A DNA stretch of 64,000 nucleotides from [Zimmermannella] alba NBRC 15616 (lineage in GTDB: Bacteria; Actinomycetota; Actinomycetes; Actinomycetales; Microbacteriaceae). Position 1 is the stretch's first letter; each line of letters opens with the position of its first letter. The position numbers and the translations under genes are program-made. This document shows positions 53,312 to 63,063 of the stretch, one piece after another. The stretch covers positions 54,346 to 118,345 of the forward strand of contig NZ_BCSO01000005.1 in the NCBI RefSeq assembly GCF_001570905.1, in the 5' to 3' direction. The notes under the pieces were generated by a model. It searched no databases, had not been told where the DNA came from, and worked only from the letters and a program-made list of their open reading frames with translations.

Positions 53312-54391
53312 ATGACGGCTGAACGCACTTGGAGTCACCTGCTCGAAACGCTGCTCGCGGGGCGCGATCTCACTGTGTCTGAGGCGACGTGGGCAATGAA
53401 GCTCATCATGTCCGGCGAAGTGTCTGAGGCGCGTTTGGCTGCGTTCCTCATTGCGCTGCGTGCCAAGGGCGAGACGGTTGAGGAGGTCATTGGGTTCCGC
53501 GATGCCATCCTCGACGCGGCTGAACCGGTCAATCTGAGCCCTTGGGGTCTCGACATCGTGGGCACCGGCGGCGACATGGTGGGGACTGTCAACGTGTCGA
53601 CCATGTCGGCCATGGTGTGTGCCGCATCCGGTATCCCGGTGATGAAGCACGGCGGCCGTGCGGCGAGCGCCCGCTCCGGTTCCTCGGACGTGCTGACCGC
53701 ACTTGGGGCACGCCACACCTCCGAGCCGGCGGAGGTCGAGCGCATCCTCAATGAGACGGGTCTCACATTCTTGTACGCGTCCCTCTTCCACCCTGGATTC
53801 CGCCACGCGGCACCGGTCCGGAAGGATCTAGGGATCTCGACGGTGTTCAACTTCCTCGGGCCACTCACGAACCCTGCTCGCCCCGAGGCGAGCGCCGTGG
53901 GTGTCGCGAAGGAGTCTGCGATCCCGGTCATCACGGGTGTGTTCCGCACGCGAGGTGCGACGGCGCTTGTATTCCGTGGCGACGACGGCCTCGACGAGCT
54001 CACGGTGACCGGCTATTCGTCCGTCTGGGAAGTCTCGAACGGCGCCGTCACCGAACACGATCTGCACCCCCGCGACGTTGGACTCGGCACGTACGAGATG
54101 TCCGAACTGCTCGGTGGAACGCCGGAAGAGAATGCTGCGATTGCCCGCGAGGTCCTGGCTGGAGGCGGCAAGGAGGCAGTCCGGGACATCGTCCTGCTCA
54201 ACTCGGCCGCCGGTATGGTCGCGTACGACCTCGCCAAGCATCCGGAGCTCGCAGAGCGTCCGCTTCGACACCGCTTGACCGAGCGCATCGAGACGGCCCG
54301 GGAGATCATTTCGAGTGGCAAGGCGATCGAGCAGCTTGATCGCTGGGTCGCTGCAACCCAGGCAGGCGCCGGCGACGTCGCATCCGTCTAA
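53312..54391 (+). CDS. trpD: Anthranilate phosphoribosyltransferase
   Basis: A 359-residue enzyme of tryptophan synthesis joining anthranilate and PRPP. Motifs are the PRPP-binding [34 protein letters not shown] (Gly where KHGNR is common) and [18 protein letters not shown]. It stands alone, away from other trp genes, divergent from ctaE, exactly as in M. tuberculosis. The leaderless start decides ATG 53312. Confidence 0.94.
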   Translation: MTAERTWSHLLETLLAGRDLTVSEATWAMKLIMSGEVSEARLAAFLIALRAKGETVEEVIGFRDAILDAAEPVNLSPWGLDIVGTGGDMVGTVNVSTMSAMVCAASGIPVMKHGGRAASARSGSSDVLTALGARHTSEPAEVERILNETGLTFLYASLFHPGFRHAAPVRKDLGISTVFNFLGPLTNPARPEASAVGVAKESAIPVITGVFRTRGATALVFRGDDGLDELTVTGYSSVWEVSNGAVTEHDLHPRDVGLGTYEMSELLGGTPEENAAIAREVLAGGGKEAVRDIVLLNSAAGMVAYDLAKHPELAERPLRHRLTERIETAREIISSGKAIEQLDRWVAATQAGAGDVASV

Positions 54392-54394
54392 AGG

Positions 54395-54429
54395 AGTGGG
54401 GGTCGAGGTCCATGTCCTCGACCCCCACT
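54395..54429. terminator. Bidirectional terminator between trpD and glpK
   Basis: A perfect 14-bp stem (54395-54408 with 54416-54429), 7-nt loop, between convergent genes. Confidence 0.85.
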
Positions 54430-54441
54430 GTCGTCGGGTGG

Positions 54442-55956
<1,515 letters not shown>

Positions 55957-56036
55957 GTCTCGACTCCTTCGTCAGTTGCGCCGGGAAGCCGGCTTGGTAG
56001 CGCGGCAACGATGCCGTGCAGGATTTGATAACAGTA

Positions 56037-56068
56037 GCGGGGCCAGCTCCGAGTGGAACTGGCCCCGC
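56037..56068 (-). terminator. Hairpin between glpF and glpK
   Basis: A 10-bp perfect stem (56037-56046 with 56059-56068) 22 bp past the glpF stop. No strong T tract, so partial read-through into glpK is likely. Confidence 0.55.
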
Positions 56069-56089
56069 ATGTGTGTCGCGTGTGCTCGT

Positions 56090-56866
56090 TTAGAGGGTGA
56101 TGCCGGGGAGGATCGCGGCACCGACGAGACCGGCGACGAGACCACCGATCATCGGGCCAACCACAGGCACCCACGAGTAGGCCCAGTCGCTGGCACCCTT
56201 GCCGCGAATGGGGAGGATGGCGTGCGCGATGCGCGGGCCGAGGTCACGAGCCGGGTTGATGGCGTAGCCGGTTGGGCCACCGAGCGAGGCACCAATCGCG
56301 ACCACGACGAGGGCAACGGCAAGCGGTGCGAGGTTGCCGAGCGAGGTGAGCTCGCCGCCAGCCGGGTTCGGGGCCGTCATCGCGCCGAAGTTCTTGAAGG
56401 AAATGACGGACAGGACGAGGACGAAGGTAGCGACAGCCTCGGTGACGACGTTCCAGCCGAACGAGCGCGTCTGCGGGCCCGTGGCGAAGACGCCGAGTTT
56501 GTTGGCGGCCTCCGGTTCGTCGTCAAAGTGGGTCTTGTACGACGCCCAGACGATGATCGCACCGATGATTGCGCCGATCATTTGGGCGGCGAAGCGGACG
56601 CCCATGTCCGCGAAGTCGATCGCTTCACCCTTCATGGCGCCGTCGACGGCGAGACCGAGCGTGACGGCCGGGTTGATGTGGCCGCCCGACGCAGCCGAAG
56701 TGAGGACACCGACGAAGACGGCGAGGCCCCAGCCGATGTTGACCATGAGGAAGCCGCCGTTGTGGCCCTTCGTGCCGCTCAGAGCGACGTTGGCGACAAC
56801 ACCGCAACCAAGAATGATGAGTAGGGCCATACCGACCAGCTCAGAGAGGAAAATCGTTCCCAACAT
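56090..56866 (-). CDS. glpF: Glycerol uptake facilitator (aquaglyceroporin)
   Basis: A 258-residue MIP channel with six spans and two half-helices. The NPA motifs are SGGHINPAVTLGLAVDG and the variant GYAINPARDLGPR. An Asp follows the second NPA, NPARD, as in glycerol-conducting channels. It feeds glycerol to GlpK. A GAAAGG ribosome site precedes the ATG. Confidence 0.94.
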   Translation of the reverse strand: MLGTIFLSELVGMALLIILGCGVVANVALSGTKGHNGGFLMVNIGWGLAVFVGVLTSAASGGHINPAVTLGLAVDGAMKGEAIDFADMGVRFAAQMIGAIIGAIIVWASYKTHFDDEPEAANKLGVFATGPQTRSFGWNVVTEAVATFVLVLSVISFKNFGAMTAPNPAGGELTSLGNLAPLAVALVVVAIGASLGGPTGYAINPARDLGPRIAHAILPIRGKGASDWAYSWVPVVGPMIGGLVAGLVGAAILPGITL

Positions 56867-56908
56867 GCGTGCCTTTCAAGCAGGACGGGACGCGGGGAGC
56901 ATCCCGTG

Positions 56909-56934
56909 GGTTCAGGCTGAACCGGCATAGCGTA
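56909..56934 (-). promoter_or_regulatory. glpF promoter with palindromic operator
   Basis: A minus-strand -10 TACGCT (56934-56929) is followed at once by the perfect palindrome GGTTCAGGCTGAACC (56909-56923; 7-bp arms round one base), which would overlap the transcription start. It is a good repressor site for the glycerol operon; the regulator is not in the window. Confidence 0.55.
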
Positions 56935-57028
56935 ACCAGTTCGGTGATGTCACTCGACTGTGAGCGCGTACCGTCTCAGCTTCGTGACTGTGTGACGCCC
57001 GGATCGGCCTGTGACACTCCCGGGCCGC

Positions 57029-57034
57029 TAGAGT
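57029..57034 (+). promoter_or_regulatory. Leaderless -10 element for the HPr-like gene
   Basis: TAGAGT, six bases, ATG 57041. Confidence 0.6.
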
Positions 57035-57040
57035 TTCGGC

Positions 57041-57313
57041 ATGTTTTCCGAGTTGCCGCCGCGAGAAAATGCTGAGCGCGCCGTGAGAATTGGCGATCCT
57101 GCCGGAATCCACCTGCGCGTGGCCGCCGAACTTGCGGCAATCGCTGAGCGAAGCGGCTGCGAGGCGACGCTCAACGAGTGTGAGCTTCGCCGCGCGATCC
57201 GCATTGTGGCGCTGGGAATCCGGTACGGCGACGTCGTGACGCTGCGCGTGTGCGGGCCTCGCGCCGAGGGCATGCTCGAGGAGCTTCGCCACGTGCTCGA
57301 GGGGGAACGCTGA
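57041..57313 (+). CDS. HPr-like phosphocarrier protein
   Basis: A 90-residue protein that aligns end to end with HPr of the phosphotransferase system. GDPAGIHLRVAAELAAIAER matches the active-site loop (GLHARPAA in HPr), with His24 at the EI-phosphorylated position but Val for the usual Pro. ALGIRYGDVVTLRVCGPRAE matches the C-terminal half. The regulatory Ser46 site (KS in HPr) is Arg-Ala here (A52), so serine phosphorylation is excluded. It is divergent from glpF-glpK, suggesting a dedicated role in glycerol uptake control. Enzyme I is not in the window. Confidence 0.75.
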   Translation: MFSELPPRENAERAVRIGDPAGIHLRVAAELAAIAERSGCEATLNECELRRAIRIVALGIRYGDVVTLRVCGPRAEGMLEELRHVLEGER

Positions 57314-57483
57314 GGCGTCTGCCAAATCGAGAAGGTAACTATGCCATCTCGGATCAGTCATTTCCTTCTAGAAACGCTCAGGCTCTGCCCTGATCGCCCC
57401 CTTAGCCTCGAATGTGTTCGCAGATCCCTGCTGCGAAACCTGCGGCATCACGCTGCTGAGTCCCCGAACGTAAGGAAACAACC

Positions 57484-57834
57484 TTGCTTGAACTCGCAAC
57501 GACCACGACGCTCGCTGCCGGCGACCAGGCCTTCAGCGGCCTCGGCTGGCTTTCCTGGATCATCGTCGGCATCCTCGCGGGTGCTCTCGCGAAGCTCATC
57601 CTCCCTGGCAAGCAGGGCGGCGGCTGCCTCTCGACGCTCGTCTTCGGCATCATCGGCGCGATCGTCGGTGGCCTCATTGCGGGTCTCATCTTCCCCGGCG
57701 ACAACGCCTGGGGACTCTGGAACCCGCTCATGTGGGTGTTCTCGACCCTCGGCGCCATCCTCGTGCTCCTCGTGTGGGGCTTCCTCACGAAGAAGCGCGG
57801 TGGCACGGACACCAACAACACCCCGCGCGTCTAA
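57484..57834 (+). CDS. GlsB/YeaQ/YmgE family stress-response membrane protein
   Basis: A 116-residue, Gly-rich membrane protein with three spans. WLSWIIVGILAGALAKLILP-G and the following GGGCLSTLVFGIIGAIVGG are signatures of the transglycosylase-associated (GlsB/YeaQ) family, whose role in stress is not defined. The start is TTG 57484 with AAGGAAA 7 bp upstream. The 170 bp between 57314 and 57483 hold no gene. Confidence 0.85.
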   Translation: MLELATTTTLAAGDQAFSGLGWLSWIIVGILAGALAKLILPGKQGGGCLSTLVFGIIGAIVGGLIAGLIFPGDNAWGLWNPLMWVFSTLGAILVLLVWGFLTKKRGGTDTNNTPRV

Positions 57835-57844
57835 CCCCGACGAC

Positions 57845-57888
57845 GCAACGACGAAGGTCTCCGCTCCGGCGGGGGCCTTCGTCGTTGC
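57845..57888 (+). terminator. Terminator after the GlsB/YeaQ gene
   Basis: A perfect 13-bp stem (57845-57857 with 57876-57888) with a GC-rich inner hairpin in the 18-nt loop. Confidence 0.75.
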
Positions 57889-57901
57889 TGCTTTGGCCTC
57901 G

Positions 57902-57907
57902 TACACT
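57902..57907 (+). promoter_or_regulatory. Leaderless -10 element
   Basis: TACACT, six bases, GTG 57914. Confidence 0.6.
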
Positions 57908-57913
57908 CACGGT

Positions 57914-58441
57914 GTGATTGTTCCCCGCCGCTCTGCCGCCTCGTCTTCCCGCCGATCGCGTGACCGCGATGACGCCAACCAAGTGCTCTGGTCAGAGCTT
58001 CGGCCCCCGCTCAAGGCGCTCGCGCTCCGGTGGTTCCTCACGCTCGGCTGCGTGGGTGTCGTCGCTGGCGTCCTCTTCTTTGTGTTCACGCCGGAGGGAC
58101 AGCTGGCGTGGCTTGCGAGTGGCGCGCTCATGGGCATCGTCGGCTGGGCGATCTTCCTCATGGCAATCCTGAGCGCAGGATTCCTTGCGCTCGGCATTGG
58201 CCGCACCGTGAACGGCGGCCTTCGCCGTGTCTCAAAGTCGGGCATCTGGCCGATCGTCGTTGCCGAGGCAGCAACGGCTGCCGCAGGTGCGACGGCTGCG
58301 GCAGCCATTCTCGCGATGAATTCGAGCGACGTCATGCGCGTGCTCTTTTCGACGTTCGCGCTAACGTTCCTCTTTACCTGGGCGGTCGTTTGGCCCCCGA
58401 CGGTGCAGCGCTTCGCCGAGCTCACCGGCGAGGGAAATTAG
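57914..58441 (+). CDS. Hypothetical membrane protein, four spans
   Basis: A 175-residue protein, not recognised as any family. A basic Ser/Arg-rich cytoplasmic N terminus (residues 1-20) is followed by spans at about 39-58, 66-90, 112-133 and 140-160. The GTG at 57914 is fixed by the leaderless signal; an upstream open frame is a shadow of the previous gene. Its stop codon forms part of the next gene's -10 hexamer. Confidence 0.7.
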   Translation: MIVPRRSAASSSRRSRDRDDANQVLWSELRPPLKALALRWFLTLGCVGVVAGVLFFVFTPEGQLAWLASGALMGIVGWAIFLMAILSAGFLALGIGRTVNGGLRRVSKSGIWPIVVAEAATAAAGATAAAAILAMNSSDVMRVLFSTFALTFLFTWAVVWPPTVQRFAELTGEGN

Positions 58442-58444
58442 GCT
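58439..58444 (+). promoter_or_regulatory. Leaderless -10 element overlapping the upstream stop codon
   Basis: TAGGCT begins with the TAG stop of the previous gene and ends six bases before ATG 58451. Confidence 0.6.
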
Positions 58445-58450
58445 GTCGGC

Positions 58451-58819
58451 ATGGCTCTTGATCTCACCACGCTCCTGGAACTTGAACGCCAGCTCGCTCA
58501 CGCAACGAACGGGGACCCCTATCGGGAGATCCTCGCGCCGCATGCACGCGTTGTAGTCCCGGGATTTGTGCTCGATCGGGAGAACTGCGCCATGGCTATG
58601 GACGCGTCGCCCGGTTGGGACCGCGTCGACTTCGAGAACGAGCAGCTCGTTCGTATCAACAGCGATGCCGCGGCACTCGTCTACCGCTTCACCGGGCTGC
58701 GCGGCGACGACCGCTACATCGCCGACATGGTCTCCTGCTACGTCGACACCTCCGAAGGTCCCCGCCTCGTGACCCATCAGCACACCATGCACTGGGAGGG
58801 CGTCGAGCTCGAGGTCTAG
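58451..58819 (+). CDS. NTF2-like (DUF4440/SnoaL-type) protein
   Basis: A 122-residue protein with the NTF2-like cone fold pattern: an N-terminal helix LTTLLELERQLAHATNGDPY, then strands including AALVYRFTGLRG and ADMVSCYVDTSEG, ending LVTHQHTMHWEG. Related proteins are small-molecule-binding or enzymatic; no function is assignable. Confidence 0.7.
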   Translation: MALDLTTLLELERQLAHATNGDPYREILAPHARVVVPGFVLDRENCAMAMDASPGWDRVDFENEQLVRINSDAAALVYRFTGLRGDDRYIADMVSCYVDTSEGPRLVTHQHTMHWEGVELEV

Positions 58820-58848
58820 AGCTCGCGCGGCGCGTTGACTATCGCCGG

Positions 58849-58854
58849 TACGAT
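58849..58854 (+). promoter_or_regulatory. Leaderless -10 element for the purine permease gene
   Basis: TACGAT, six bases, GTG 58861. Confidence 0.6.
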
Positions 58855-58860
58855 TTCTCC

Positions 58861-60303
58861 GTGAGCGAGATCGAGACAGACACGACCACGACATCCACCT
58901 GGAGCGAGCGGTTCTTCGCACTCCGAGCACGGGGGAGTGATTGGGGCCGCGAGATCCGCGGTGGCCTCGTCACCTTCGTGACGATCTCCTACATTCTCGT
59001 CCTGAACCCGCTCATCATCGGTGGCGACTCGAGCGCGGATGTCACGGGACACACGCTCGACCAGCTGCAGGTCGCCTCCGCGACGGCGCTCGCCGCAGGA
59101 GTCCTCACGATCGCCTTTGGTCTCGTTGCAAACCTGCCCTTCGCGCTCGCCTCAGGCCTTGGCGTGAACTCCTTCCTCGCCGTGTCGATGGTGCGCGAGG
59201 TCACCTGGCCGGAGGCGATGGGGCTTGTTGCGATCAACGGTGTCATCATCGTCATCCTGGGGGCGACGGGTGCCCGAACGGCAATCTTCCATGCCATCCC
59301 GGCTGCGCTGAAATCGGCGATCACCGTGGGTATTGGCTTGTTTATTGCGTTCATCGGCCTTGTCGATTCCGGATTCGTGACGCGAACCGAGGGTGGTCCG
59401 CCGGTGCAGCTTGGCATCGGCGGTTCGATCGCGACCGTGCCGACCCTCGTCTTCGTCGTCACCCTCATCGTCATCGGTGTACTCGTAGCGCGACGTGTCC
59501 CAGGCGCCATCCTCATCGGCATCGCCGTCGGCACCGTCATTGCACTCATCGCCGAAGGTGTGCTTCACCTTGGCCCGAGCATCGAGAACCCGGACGGATG
59601 GCACCTCACCGTGCCAGCCCTGCCCGAAACGATCGTCGCCCTGCCTGACTTCTCGCTCGTGGGCGCGATCGACCCTTTCGGCGCTTTCATTCGACTCGGC
59701 CCGCTCGGGGCGAGCATGCTGCTCCTCACGCTCGTGTTCATGAACTTTTTCGACGCGATGGGCGCGATGACGGGCCTTGCGAAGAACGCGGGTCTCGCGA
59801 ACGACGACAGCACATTCCCGCGCATGCGCCAGGCGTTCATCATGGAGGGTCTTGGCGCCGTTGTTGGTGGCGCTACGAGTTCGTCCTCCAACACCGTCTT
59901 CGTTGACTCGGCGGCAGGCATCGGAGAGGGCGCACGCACGGGCCTCGCTTCGGTCGTGACCGGTGTGCTCTTCCTCCTCGCCATCTTCTTCACGCCCCTT
60001 GCGCTCGTCGTGCCGCTCGAGGTGGGCGCGGCAGCCCTTGTCGTGGTCGGGGCCATGATGATGGCCCAGGTTTCCGACATCGACTGGGGTGACTTTGCGA
60101 CGGCGCTCCCGGCATTCCTCACGATCGCGGCCATGCCGCTCACGTACTCGATTGCAAACGGCATCGGTATCGGCTTCATCGCGTGGGTCCTCATCCACGC
60201 GGCCGCTGGCCGCGCGAAGCAGGTCAACTGGCTGATGTGGGTTGTCGCGGCGGGCTTCGTGCTGTTCTTCGGGCGCGGGCCACTCGAGGTGATCCTTGGT
60301 TAG
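58861..60303 (+). CDS. NCS2 family purine permease (AzgA type)
   Basis: A 480-residue transporter with about 13 hydrophobic segments. GGLVTFVTISYILVLNPLII, GLGVNSFLAVSMV, FFDAMGAMTGLAKNAGL and the signature TSSSSNTVFVDSAAGIGEGA, close to the AzgA ESAAG consensus, indicate a proton-coupled hypoxanthine/guanine/adenine transporter. The GTG start is leaderless. A strong terminator follows. Confidence 0.88.
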   Translation: MSEIETDTTTTSTWSERFFALRARGSDWGREIRGGLVTFVTISYILVLNPLIIGGDSSADVTGHTLDQLQVASATALAAGVLTIAFGLVANLPFALASGLGVNSFLAVSMVREVTWPEAMGLVAINGVIIVILGATGARTAIFHAIPAALKSAITVGIGLFIAFIGLVDSGFVTRTEGGPPVQLGIGGSIATVPTLVFVVTLIVIGVLVARRVPGAILIGIAVGTVIALIAEGVLHLGPSIENPDGWHLTVPALPETIVALPDFSLVGAIDPFGAFIRLGPLGASMLLLTLVFMNFFDAMGAMTGLAKNAGLANDDSTFPRMRQAFIMEGLGAVVGGATSSSSNTVFVDSAAGIGEGARTGLASVVTGVLFLLAIFFTPLALVVPLEVGAAALVVVGAMMMAQVSDIDWGDFATALPAFLTIAAMPLTYSIANGIGIGFIAWVLIHAAAGRAKQVNWLMWVVAAGFVLFFGRGPLEVILG

Positions 60304-60320
60304 TTCAGCCAGCACCTGAA

Positions 60321-60361
60321 CGACGTGTGCCTGCCGCAGAGGATGCGGCAGGCACACGTCG
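60321..60361. terminator. Bidirectional terminator between the permease and kup
   Basis: A perfect 18-bp stem (60321-60338 with 60344-60361), 5-nt loop, TTT after it on the plus strand. Confidence 0.88.
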
Positions 60362-60410
60362 TTTCCGTCTCGAGACGAGGCACACAACGGGCATCATCTC
60401 AAGGGCCGGA

Positions 60411-62366
60411 CTACACCTGGATGCGTGAGCCGAGCTCAATCGTCCGCTCGCTCGGGAGGCGGAAGTGCTTCGACGGCGACGAAGCGGTCCGGGTGAGCAG
60501 CACGAAGAGCGCGCGCCGGAAGCCGCGGATGCCAGGTGTGCGGATCGCCTCAATGTCGAGGTGCGAGAGCAGGTAGTGGGCGCGGCTTACATCCAGCTCC
60601 GGCATGTTGAGACGCTCTGAGGCACGCTGCAGCGCCATCGGCACGTCCCGCGTCTGAAAGAACCCGAAGCGGAGCGTCACGCCGATGATGCCGGGAGGGG
60701 CCGTGGGGAAGTGGCGGATTGTCACGCACTCTTCTTCGTCCACGTGCGGCACGTGAATCGTCCTCACCTGCACGAGGATGACCTGCTCGTGAAGCACCTT
60801 ATTGAGCGACAAGTTCTGACGGAGCGCGAGCGGGACGCTGCGGTCACTCGCGTGCGGGAACACGATCGTGCCAGGGCAGCGGATTGGCTCGCGGCCCTCC
60901 TGCGTGAGCGCCTCGAGGAAGTCGGAGAGCGTGCCCTCAATGATTTCGCGGCGACGCGTCACCTCACGACGTCCTGCCTGCCAGGTCGTCATGATGAAGA
61001 GCATGACGCCACCAATGGCGAGCGGGAGCCAACCACCGATGAAGATCTTGGCGAGGTTTGCGATGAAGTACGTGGCCTCAAAGCTCAGGATGACACCGCC
61101 GAAGCCGATGACGAGCGGCCACGGCCACATCCAGATCTTGCGTGCAAAGACGCAGAACAGGAGCGTCTCGAGGGCGAGCGTCGTCGTGACGGCGAGACCG
61201 TAGGCACTCGCGAGTGCGACGGAGTTCTGGAAGATGAGGACGATCGCGGCGACGCACACGAAGAGCACACCCGTGACGACCGGGATCGTGATCTGGCCGG
61301 CCTCGTGACGCGAGGTCTGCTTCACATCGAGCGACGGTAGGTAGCCAAGACGCATTGCCTGGCGCGCCACCGAGTAGGCACCAGAAATCACCGCCTGCGA
61401 AGCAATGACGGTGGCCATCGTCGCAAGGATGACGAGCGGCAGCACCGTCCAGGAGGGGCCCATGTTGAAAAACGGGTTCGAGATGGTTTCCGGGTGCGCG
61501 AGCACCATGGCGCCCTGGCCGAGGTAGCAAATGGTGAGGGCAGGCCAGATGTAGCAGAGCCACGCGAGCTGGATCGGGCGGCGACCGAAGTGGCCGACAT
61601 CCGCGTAGAGCGCTTCAGCACCCGTCACCGAAAGCACGACCGCGCCCATGGCGATAAACGCGATGAACGGCTCAGCGAAGATGAACTTCCACGAATGGTA
61701 GGGGGAGAGCGCCACGAGGATCCCCGGGTTCTCGAGGATGTGCGGCAGGCCGAGCGCGGCAAGCACACCGAACCAGCAGAACATGATCGGGCCGAAGGCG
61801 CGGCCAACGACGCTCGTGCCGTACTTCTGCGAGGCAAAGAGCACGATGAGAATCGTGAGCGCGATCGGGACGATGATGTGTGGGAAGTCAGGGTAGGCGA
61901 CTTCAATACCTTCCACCGCGGAGAGCACCGAGATAGCGGGCGTGATGACGCTGTCGCCGAAGAACAGGCTCGCGCCGATGAGACCGGCCGCAGCGGCAAG
62001 CTTGGACGCTCGCGGACGAGTCGTGAACTGTCGGCGGACCATAGCGGTGAGCGAGAGGATGCCACCCTCGCCGTCGTTGTCGGCTCGAATCACGAAGGTG
62101 ACGTACTTCACCGTCACGATCATCGTGATCGACCAGAACACGAGCGAGATGATGCCGTAGACATGCTCGGGTGTGGGCTGGACGGTATTGTGCTCGGCAG
62201 AGAACACCGTCTGCAACGAGTACAGCGGACTCGTACCGATGTCGCCAAAGACGACGCCGAGGGCTGCAAGGGTGAGCGCCGCGGTGGACTGTCCACCGCG
62301 GCGCGCCTTGGCCTTGCGTTGAGCTGCGACCGTGAGCGGTCGCGTGAGGGGGTTAGTGAGCTTCAC
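60411..62366 (-). CDS. kup: Kup family potassium uptake transporter
   Basis: A 651-residue K+/H+ symporter with twelve spans and a cytoplasmic C-terminal domain (from about 455). TLAALGVVFGDIGTSPLYSL is the Kup signature, with DGEGGILSLTAMV and FFGDSVITPAISVLSAVEGI after it. The start GTG 62366 shares its G with the TAG stop of the SRPBCC gene (TAGTG), implying coupling; an open frame to 62435 is a shadow. Confidence 0.93.
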   Translation of the reverse strand: MKLTNPLTRPLTVAAQRKAKARRGGQSTAALTLAALGVVFGDIGTSPLYSLQTVFSAEHNTVQPTPEHVYGIISLVFWSITMIVTVKYVTFVIRADNDGEGGILSLTAMVRRQFTTRPRASKLAAAAGLIGASLFFGDSVITPAISVLSAVEGIEVAYPDFPHIIVPIALTILIVLFASQKYGTSVVGRAFGPIMFCWFGVLAALGLPHILENPGILVALSPYHSWKFIFAEPFIAFIAMGAVVLSVTGAEALYADVGHFGRRPIQLAWLCYIWPALTICYLGQGAMVLAHPETISNPFFNMGPSWTVLPLVILATMATVIASQAVISGAYSVARQAMRLGYLPSLDVKQTSRHEAGQITIPVVTGVLFVCVAAIVLIFQNSVALASAYGLAVTTTLALETLLFCVFARKIWMWPWPLVIGFGGVILSFEATYFIANLAKIFIGGWLPLAIGGVMLFIMTTWQAGRREVTRRREIIEGTLSDFLEALTQEGREPIRCPGTIVFPHASDRSVPLALRQNLSLNKVLHEQVILVQVRTIHVPHVDEEECVTIRHFPTAPPGIIGVTLRFGFFQTRDVPMALQRASERLNMPELDVSRAHYLLSHLDIEAIRTPGIRGFRRALFVLLTRTASSPSKHFRLPSERTIELGSRIQV

Positions 62367-62851
62367 TAGTTTCCTGAGGGGGTTGCTCCGTGCTCGAATC
62401 CTTCGCTCACATAATGGGCGTAGAGATCCTGCCACGAACGCTGCAGTTCTGCGGCATCGAGCTGTTTTGCCAGGCGGGCGACACGCTCGTGCCAGGTGGC
62501 GGCGCTGCGGGCGGCTTCGTTCTCGTTGGCGAAGGCATTGATGAGGACAAAGTCGGTCGTCCCATCAATGGGGGTCATAAGGATGCGTACTTCGTCGTTC
62601 GGCGTCGTGAACGCAATTCGCTTGCCGGGCGCGTAGTCCGTGATGACACCCTTCGTGACCTTGCCGTCACTTGCGGTGAGAGTTACGTCGCCGCCTTCGT
62701 GAGGCTCGTAGTCAACGGTCTCACCGATCCAGGACGAAAGTCCTTCCGGAGTGAGTGCGGCCTCCCACACCATGGCGGTGCGGTGGGGAATGCGGGCGAT
62801 GAATTCAATCGCCGCGTGGCCGCCGAGCGAGATTCGACGAACAGTGCGCAT
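62366..62851 (-). CDS. SRPBCC (AHSA1-like) domain protein
   Basis: A 161-residue protein with the START-like/AHSA1 helix-grip fold: IEFIARIPHRTAMVWEAALT, LSSWIGETVDYEPHEGGDVT-L, DYAPGKRIAFTTPNDE and the C-terminal ATWHERVARLAKQLDA. Such proteins bind hydrophobic ligands or assist chaperones; no specific role can be given. CAGGAG precedes the ATG and it is coupled to kup. Confidence 0.8.
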   Translation of the reverse strand: MRTVRRISLGGHAAIEFIARIPHRTAMVWEAALTPEGLSSWIGETVDYEPHEGGDVTLTASDGKVTKGVITDYAPGKRIAFTTPNDEVRILMTPIDGTTDFVLINAFANENEAARSAATWHERVARLAKQLDAAELQRSWQDLYAHYVSEGFEHGATPSGN

Positions 62852-63063
62852 GGTGGCTACTCCTGGTACTCAGAGGTGCCGAGTCAAATAGGCCCGGCGG
62901 TGGTCCGCAGCGCGGGCATGGGCCACCATACGCGCGACTTCCCGAAAGAGAATTGAGCGTTGAGGGAATATGCAAAGACCCCTGCGTGTTTACACGGAAG
63001 GGACACTATTCCCACGAATACGGATGATGACACGACGCGGAAGATGAGGCCTGGAAGCGAGCT

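Noticed and set aside
58835..58840. TTGACT before the purine permease gene as a -35 element
   Set aside because: Only 8 bp separates it from the TACGAT -10, far short of the usual 16-18 bp.
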